Part shown: in pieces, positions 59,201 to 64,000 of the stretch
Layout: every line of letters begins with the position of its first letter
Numbering within the stretch: the first letter of the stretch is position 1
Assembly: GCA_009792885.1 (NCBI GenBank)
Contig: WMCF01000173.1
Span: 62,001 to 126,000 of the forward strand
DNA: 64,000 nucleotides
Direction: 5' to 3'
From: Eremophila alpestris peregrina
Taxonomy: Eukaryota; Chordata; Aves; Passeriformes; Alaudidae
Program-made: the position numbers and the translations under genes
Notes under the pieces: model-generated
Databases searched by the model: none
What the model was told of the DNA's origin: nothing
What the model saw: only the letters and a program-made list of their open reading frames with translations

Positions 59201-60085
59201 AAGCTGGGACTGTAATTTGTGTCCACGACTGCAAAACTCTTGCAGGCCATCACCCTTCACCTGGCAGGCACGTGTGCTGAGTCCAGTCGCTGCTAGTTTA
59301 CAGGAGTTGGGACATGAAGGAAAGGAGACGCACACAAAATCCTACTCCAGACACCCAGAGCTGTCCTTGGAGCTGATGCAACCTGCAGAACTGCACCCTC
59401 CCCACAGCACCTCCTGCCCAGGACCCACTGCAGGCTGTGACAAAGTAAACAGGAACCAGCATCCCTGCCTAGGAGAGCAGCCCAGCACGGCATGGCAGCG
59501 TCCAAGCCCTCAATAATTTGGGGAACTTCCCAAAGCATCCCACAGCCCGCTCCTGCCCGCACTCAGACCTGTCTCCCGACTGCTCAGGGGTGTGGGCAGG
59601 CTGGGCTTTGCCCTTTCCAAACGGTGAAGGAAAAGAGCCATGCCAGGAAAAGTCAGGATTACTGGGCGGGCTGTCACTCGCACATCTTCACCCTTCCCGT
59701 GCCATGGCTCTCCAGCATGAGGAGGCGGCCACCACAAGAGGACACCCATGCCCGCAAGGGGCTTTGCGAGACCGAGCCCGGCACATTCAAACTCTCCCGC
59801 AGTTCCGAGCTGAAGAAACAAACAACAAGCGCAGGGGAAGGAACGGAGCCGAGGATGGCACCTGGGCATGCAGGGGCAGCCACAGGAGAGCGGTGACCTC
59901 TCCGAGCTCCCCCAGACCCTCCCGCCGCGGGAAATCCAGGTCGGGGCAAGAAGAGGCTCCCCCCACCCAGAGGGACGCGACAGAGCCGGGGGAGGCTGCG
60001 AGCCCTCAGGGGCACCGGGCCGGCCGCGGTGTGACCCCCCACGGGTCCCGCAGCCCCGGCGGGGCTCCCCCGGTGCCGCCCTTAC
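56290..60085 (-). other. ACKR3: ACKR3 intron 1 (predicted)
   Basis: The 3.8-kb interval is bounded by a GTAAGG donor at 60,080-60,085 and a TTTAG acceptor ending at 56,290. It contains no CR1 copy, unlike the flanks, and no convincing coding exon. The 600 bp next to the acceptor is moderately AT-rich and non-repetitive. GC content climbs from about 58.9 kb towards exon 1, with paired GATTAG motifs near 59,040 and 59,077. Intronic enhancers are plausible but unproven. Confidence 0.7.
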
Positions 60086-60119
60086 CTCGGGGCCTGGCGG
60101 CAGCGCTGCCCGGGCGAGT
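60086..60119 (-). other. ACKR3: ACKR3 non-coding exon 1 (predicted)
   Basis: The start is set by an initiator-like TCACTC whose A is at 60,119, 32 nt downstream of the T of the TATA box. The end is set by GAG|GTAAGG, a near-perfect donor whose last exon base is 60,086. The exon is 34 nt, GC-rich and without an ATG. Joined to the 27 nt of exon 2 it gives a leader of about 61 nt. The assignment rests on signal spacing only; longer or alternative first exons may exist. Confidence 0.6.
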
Positions 60120-60144
60120 GAGCGCGGCCCCGCCGCCGCCGCCG

Positions 60145-60153
60145 CCTTATATC
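60145..60153 (-). promoter_or_regulatory. ACKR3: TATA box of the ACKR3 promoter
   Basis: The gene strand reads GATATAAGG inside otherwise GC-rich DNA, 32 nt upstream of an initiator-like TCACTC. A short (CCG)n run at about 60,129-60,146 fills the space between TATA and start site. Confidence 0.65.
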
Positions 60154-60177
60154 AGCCGTGAGGGGAGCCCGCCTCCC

Positions 60178-60186
60178 GGGGGCGGC
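60178..60186 (+). promoter_or_regulatory. ACKR3: GC box (Sp/KLF-type) at about -60 of ACKR3
   Basis: GGGGGCGGC matches the Sp1/KLF core and lies about 60 bp upstream of the inferred start, immediately upstream of the TATA box. This is the usual GC box-TATA-initiator order. Confidence 0.5.
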
Positions 60187-60221
60187 TCCGGGGGCCCGGC
60201 CCGCATCGGCCCAGCCCCGGC

Positions 60222-60442
60222 NNNNNNNNNNNNNNNNNNNNNNNNNNNNNNNNNNNNNNNNNNNNNNNNNNNNNNNNNNNNNNNNNNNNNNNNNNNNNNN
60301 NNNNNNNNNNNNNNNNNNNNNNNNNNNNNNNNNNNNNNNNNNNNNNNNNNNNNNNNNNNNNNNNNNNNNNNNNNNNNNNNNNNNNNNNNNNNNNNNNNNN
60401 NNNNNNNNNNNNNNNNNNNNNNNNNNNNNNNNNNNNNNNNNN
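60222..60442. other. Assembly gap, 221 N
   Basis: An unbroken run of N lies between the ACKR3 promoter and a GC-rich tandem array. Reading frames drawn across it are meaningless. The true length is unknown; the missing sequence may be further minisatellite units. Confidence 0.99.
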
Positions 60443-60654
60443 CCGGTACGGCCCCAAAGCCGCTCGGCACGGCCCCGGTACGGCCCCAAACCCGCTCGGC
60501 ACGGCCCCGGTACGGCCCCAAACCCGCTCGGCACGGCCCCGGTACGGCCCCAAAGCCGCTCAGCCCAACCCGGCACGGCCCCAGACACGCTCAGCACAGC
60601 CCCGGTACGGCCGGAGATCAGCTCAGCCCAGCCCCGGATCGCCTCAGCCCAGCC
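60443..60654. repeat. 32-bp GC-rich minisatellite next to the gap
   Basis: Units begin CCGGTACGGCCCC. Four 32-bp units start at 60,443, 60,475, 60,507 and 60,539; the last has a diverged second half. A 31-bp unit starts at about 60,571, another of 32 bp at about 60,602, and a partial unit follows. The array touches the gap, so the copy number is a minimum. The minus strand carries repeated runs of three to four G. Confidence 0.93.
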
Positions 60655-60739
60655 CCGGCACTGACCCGGGCCCGCCGGGTCTCCGGGAACGGGAGCGAGG
60701 GGTGCGGGCACCGGGGGTAGGAGAGGGGGTGATACCGGG

Positions 60740-61335
60740 ACGGCGGGGAGAGATAAGGAGGGGAGAAGAGCGAGAGAGAGAGATGGAAGCGAGGGGAAGA
60801 GAGAAATAGAGGGAGGGAAAAGGAGAGAAACAATAAAGAAAAGGAGAGAGAAAGCAGAAGAAAAGATGAAAAAGAAGGAAAATAAATAGAGGGAGGAAAA
60901 AAGGGAGGGAAAAAAAGATGGAAAGAGGAAAATAGGAAAAGAGAGAAAAAATGAGAAAAGGAGATGAAAGAAAAAGAGAAAAACTGAAAAAAAGAAAAGA
61001 GACGGGAAAAAGAGAAAAGTAGAGAAAAGAGAAAGCAGAAAAGGAGGTGCAAAGAGAGAAAAAGTGGAAAAGGGGTAAAATAAAACGTGAAAAAAGAGAT
61101 TAAAAGGAAAAGTGGAAAAAGAGAAAAAGTGACCAAAGAGGGAAAAGAGAAAAAAGGAGAGAAAAGAGATAAAAAGGAGAGAAAAAATACAGGAGAAGAG
61201 AGGGGAGGGGAAAAGACGATGAAAGAAGGGGAGGAAAAAAGTGGAGGAAGAGAAAAAAGAGGAAATGGGGGGAGAAAAAATATTTTAAAAGGTGAAAAAG
61301 CAGAAAACAGATGTAAGAGGAAAAAAAAATTAAAC
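60740..61335. repeat. Polypurine (GA-rich) tract of about 600 bp
   Basis: The plus strand is almost entirely A and G, with only a few pyrimidines per 60 bases over most of the span. It mixes GAGA, GGAAAA and AAAAGAGA motifs without a fixed period. On the ACKR3 strand it is polypyrimidine, about 0.6 to 1.2 kb upstream of the inferred start site. Confidence 0.92.
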
Positions 61336-61919
61336 AGCACGTCTCTAGTTGTTTTCTATTTTGATTTGTTTTTTCTCCGTGCCACAATAAAGTTACTGAG
61401 GTAGACAAGGCAAGGCAGCAGATCCTCACCTCTGCTCCCTCCCCAAGGGCAAGAAAAACTATCGCCAAGGAAAAGCAAGCAACAAGAAGCCAGGGAGCCA
61501 TTGACTCAAAGTGAAAATCCCCTTCCTTGCACGGCTCCTGAGCACGGGGAAGGTGAGGGAAAAGGGGGGTCGGTCAGGCTGTCTGTCCCAGGGAAAATGC
61601 TGGGATCGCATGTCCATCCACCTGCCGAGCCCTGACAGCACACTGACAGCTCCCGGGGATCTCCAGCAGGCTGCTCCCAAAACACCCGGTGAGCCAGAGC
61701 AGGGCTTGGCCCCCACAGCCTCCCCCTGAGCCCACAGCGACCTACAGCTCCTAAATCACCTCAGCATGGCTGAGCCACCGCCCAGCCACCACATACAGCT
61801 TACCTGTGAGCCACGACTTCTTGGAAGATACAGGGCTGAAGTTTAGCCCTTGAAGCTGCCCCCGGGAAGCATGTAGTTTGTTTCCCAAAAAACACACAAT
61901 CCTATATCCACAGGCAATT
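61336..61919. other. Upstream flank; weak alternative splice-donor candidate
   Basis: No gene. On the minus strand CACAG|GTAAGC at about 61,799-61,808 is a good donor match and could mark an alternative upstream ACKR3 exon, but nothing else supports it. Confidence 0.3.
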
Positions 61920-62165
61920 AACAGGACCAGGGGGAATGGCTTCAAACTGAAAGAGAGTAAGTTTAGATGGGATATTGGGGAAAAAAAATCTTCCCTGGGA
62001 GGGTGATGAGGCCCTGGAACAGAGATGCTGTGGCTGGCCCATCCCTGGAAGTGTTCCAGACCAGAAATAATGGGGCTTTGGAGCAACCTGGATTTTGGAA
62101 GGTGTCCCTGCCTATGGCAGGGGGTGGCACTGGATGGACTTTGGGGTCCTCTCCAGTTTGGTTGC
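61920..62165 (+). mobile_element. CR1 LINE 3' fragment
   Basis: TTCAAACTGAAAGAGAGTAA, GGGATATTGGGGAAAAAAAA, AGGCCCTGGAACAG and a GTGTCCCTGCCTATGGCAGG core are present. It lacks the final AACCCAAACCAT end. Confidence 0.9.
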
Positions 62166-63059
62166 CAGGGAACAAGAACAGAGGGATGAGTCTCTCACCA
62201 TCCCATGGATGAAAAGGGTGGGATGTAAGGTGCCTCATCGCCCTTCCTGACCTTCACTGTCCCTGGATGAGGTCGTCCCAACTTCACAGCTGTCAGTGAG
62301 CAAAGTGTTTCAGCATCTGCTTGAATTCTGAGTGTTTGCCCAAGTCCATGGATGCTGGTGGGATTGAAGCAGAGTGATGTCAGAGAACAACAGGATTAGG
62401 TTTAAAAATAAGCATGGGCTGAAGAACTTGGCTAAATCAGGCTCTGAAAGTCCTAGGGAAAAAAAAACAACAAAAACACAACAAACCAAAAATCAAACAA
62501 AACTAAAGGCACTCTAGCAGCACTCTGGTCACTTGGCCAAAAAAGCAAGTGGAGTGGTTTTGCCTTACTTGGTGAGCCAGAAAATAACACCAAAAAGTGC
62601 AAAGTCTTCCACAGCTCTCCAAAAATACCAGCCAGCACCACTGGAACCACAAAGCTGCTGGATGTCCAGGAGTCACAGGCAACCTCCCCTCTCCTGCATT
62701 TTGCCAAGGGCAGAGCCCTTCCTGGCCCCTCCAGGTTCCTCCTTTCAGGTATCATTTTAAAGGGAGCCCATTCCTCACAGGAGAGCCGCAGCCAATTCCC
62801 TTTTCATTACAAAAACTAGATTTTGCTTGGTGCTCAGACATTAAAAATCTGCACGATACAAAACCACCTCCCTAGAACAGAGCAAGCAGAGCTGGGAACC
62901 TCAGATAAAATCAGCAGAAGGTCGAGGTGCTGCCTGCTTGCCGTGATTAATTGGTATCTGCCACCAATCCAAGCAGGTGATCCAAGAGATGTGATTGCAG
63001 ATTGCAGTGTGGCCAGCAACTCCTTGGAGATGCAGCTGTCCAGGTGATCCATCACTCAC
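62166..63059. other. Gene-free unique DNA
   Basis: No gene recognised. An A-rich AACAAAA stretch lies near 62,458-62,505. Confidence 0.5.
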
Positions 63060-63445
63060 TGAAATGAGACAGGCTGGGAGAACTGGGATTGCTCAGCCTG
63101 GAAAACAGAATGTTCTGAGGAGTCCATAAAGCGCCTTCCAGTGCCTGATGGGGTTCCAAGAGAGCTGAAAGGCGGCTTTGGATAAGGGGAAATAGCTTCC
63201 CACTGCCAGATGGTGGGGTTAGATGGGATATTGGGAAGAAATCCTTCCCTGTGAGGGTGGGGAGGCCCTGGCACAGGTTGCCCAGAGAAACTCTGGCTGT
63301 CCTTGGATCCCTGAAAGTGTCCAAGGTCAGGTTGGAGGGGGATTGGAGCAACCTGGGATAGTGGAAGGTGTCCCTGCCCATGGCAGGGGGTGGAATGGGA
63401 TGATCTCTAAGATTCCTTCCAACCCAAATCATTTGATGATTTAGG
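63060..63445 (+). mobile_element. CR1 LINE 3' fragment, about 385 bp
   Basis: AATGAGACAGGCTGGGAGAA, the GCTCAGCCTGGAAAACAGAA block, GGGATATTGGGAAGAAATCC, AGGCCCTGGCACAGGTTGCC and the GTGTCCCTGCCCATGGCAGG core run in order to a CAAATCATTTGATGATTTA terminus. It is the most complete copy of the CCCATGGCAGG subfamily. Confidence 0.94.
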
Positions 63446-64000
63446 AAAGCAAAGCTCTGCAGTTTTCACCCTGTTATGGAGGAGTCTGTGGCAGCATGTC
63501 AGTGTTGGGCAAAATGCAGCACTGAAAGCCAGATCATTATTTAACTGCTTTGGTTTGCATTTAGATTTTGTTGAACCACTTGAACTACAGCAATATGTTC
63601 CTTTTTTTTCTCCAGAAGCACAAGTTTTTACTAATGGGGGTAGGAGAGAGAAAAAATCCTGAATTTCTCCCAGTCCTCACAGCCTTTCCCTATTGGCTTT
63701 GGGAACACAGGCTGAAAGCACCCTCCCTTTCTCTTAAGGCTTCTCTTTCCAGCTGGGAGGCAGATGGAAGCAGACACCCAGCCCTGCCTACTCAAATCAA
63801 CAGAGTAATTAAAAATAAAAACTAAAAAACTCAAGTTGGCAGCTTTGAGTGCTAGGAAGACACGGGTTTAGGAGTGAGAGAGAAGGCCAAGAAGGCAAAG
63901 TGCAGATTGTATTGGGTGGGGGAGCATTTTGATTGCACAGCAAGCAGTAGAATGGGACAAAGGGGAACATTTCTCCAATTGCTCAAGAGAGGGTTTGCGT
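63446..64000. other. Gene-free unique DNA at the window edge
   Basis: No exon or repeat recognised. Confidence 0.5.

Larger units (their letters stand above)
59880..60720. promoter_or_regulatory. ACKR3: CpG island spanning the ACKR3 promoter, interrupted by the gap
   Basis: CpG dinucleotides are dense and GC content is very high from about 59.88 kb through exon 1 and the TATA box to the minisatellite beyond the gap. The rest of the window is mostly CpG-poor. A strong island at the 5' end supports this as the main promoter. Confidence 0.8.

Noticed and set aside
59518..60720. 400-codon frame reading through the promoter
   Set aside because: It crosses 221 N and the 32-bp minisatellite, so the frame is an artefact.
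60618..61340. 240-codon Phe/Ser/Leu/Pro-rich minus-strand frame resembling a membrane protein
   Set aside because: It is the translation of the polypyrimidine strand; composition alone makes it look hydrophobic.
1..64000. Endogenous retrovirus or LTR elements, tRNA or rRNA genes
   Set aside because: No paired LTRs, retroviral domains, tRNA box A/B pairs or rRNA segments were recognisable by eye. Old fragments could be missed without a repeat library.

Overview
This is nuclear DNA from a vertebrate, almost certainly a bird and probably a songbird. The evidence is one intact GPCR gene closely matching the atypical chemokine receptor ACKR3, about 28 truncated copies of the CR1 (chicken repeat 1) LINE, no Alu- or B1-like SINEs, short A/T tracts, and a GC-rich promoter broken by an assembly gap. 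There are no operons, Shine-Dalgarno sites, tRNAs, rRNAs or CRISPR arrays. Nearly all open reading frames over 60 codons are chance frames in non-coding DNA or translations of CR1 fragments.

Layout. Bases 1 to about 54,300 are gene-free DNA lying 3' of ACKR3. They hold scattered CR1 3' ends in both orientations, several small minisatellites, an (AAATA)-type A-rich array, one isolated CpG-rich block at about 20.08-20.85 kb, and several non-repetitive stretches with clustered transcription-factor-like motifs that could be conserved enhancers. From about 54.33 to 60.12 kb on the minus strand I reconstruct ACKR3: a TATA box, an initiator and a 34-nt non-coding exon 1 ending in a consensus donor; a 3.8-kb intron; a consensus acceptor 27 nt before the ATG; the whole 364-codon reading frame in one exon; and a 3' UTR of about 0.84 kb ending at an AATAAA signal. 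Just upstream of the promoter are a 221-base run of N, a 32-bp GC-rich minisatellite (60,443-60,654) and a polypurine tract of about 600 bp (60,740-61,335). The last 2.7 kb is upstream intergenic DNA with two CR1 copies.

Biology. ACKR3 (CXCR7) is a seven-transmembrane scavenger receptor for CXCL12 and CXCL11 that signals through beta-arrestin rather than G proteins and shapes CXCL12 gradients for CXCR4-bearing cells. In human the order is IQCA1, ACKR3, then a long gene-poor interval to COPS8. If that order holds here, the first 54 kb is the ACKR3-COPS8 desert and IQCA1 lies beyond the right edge; neither neighbour is visible. I found no new multi-gene system. The most useful observations concern the ACKR3 promoter architecture, its unusual flanking repeats, avian differences in the receptor tail and N-terminus, and candidate regulatory islands in the desert.
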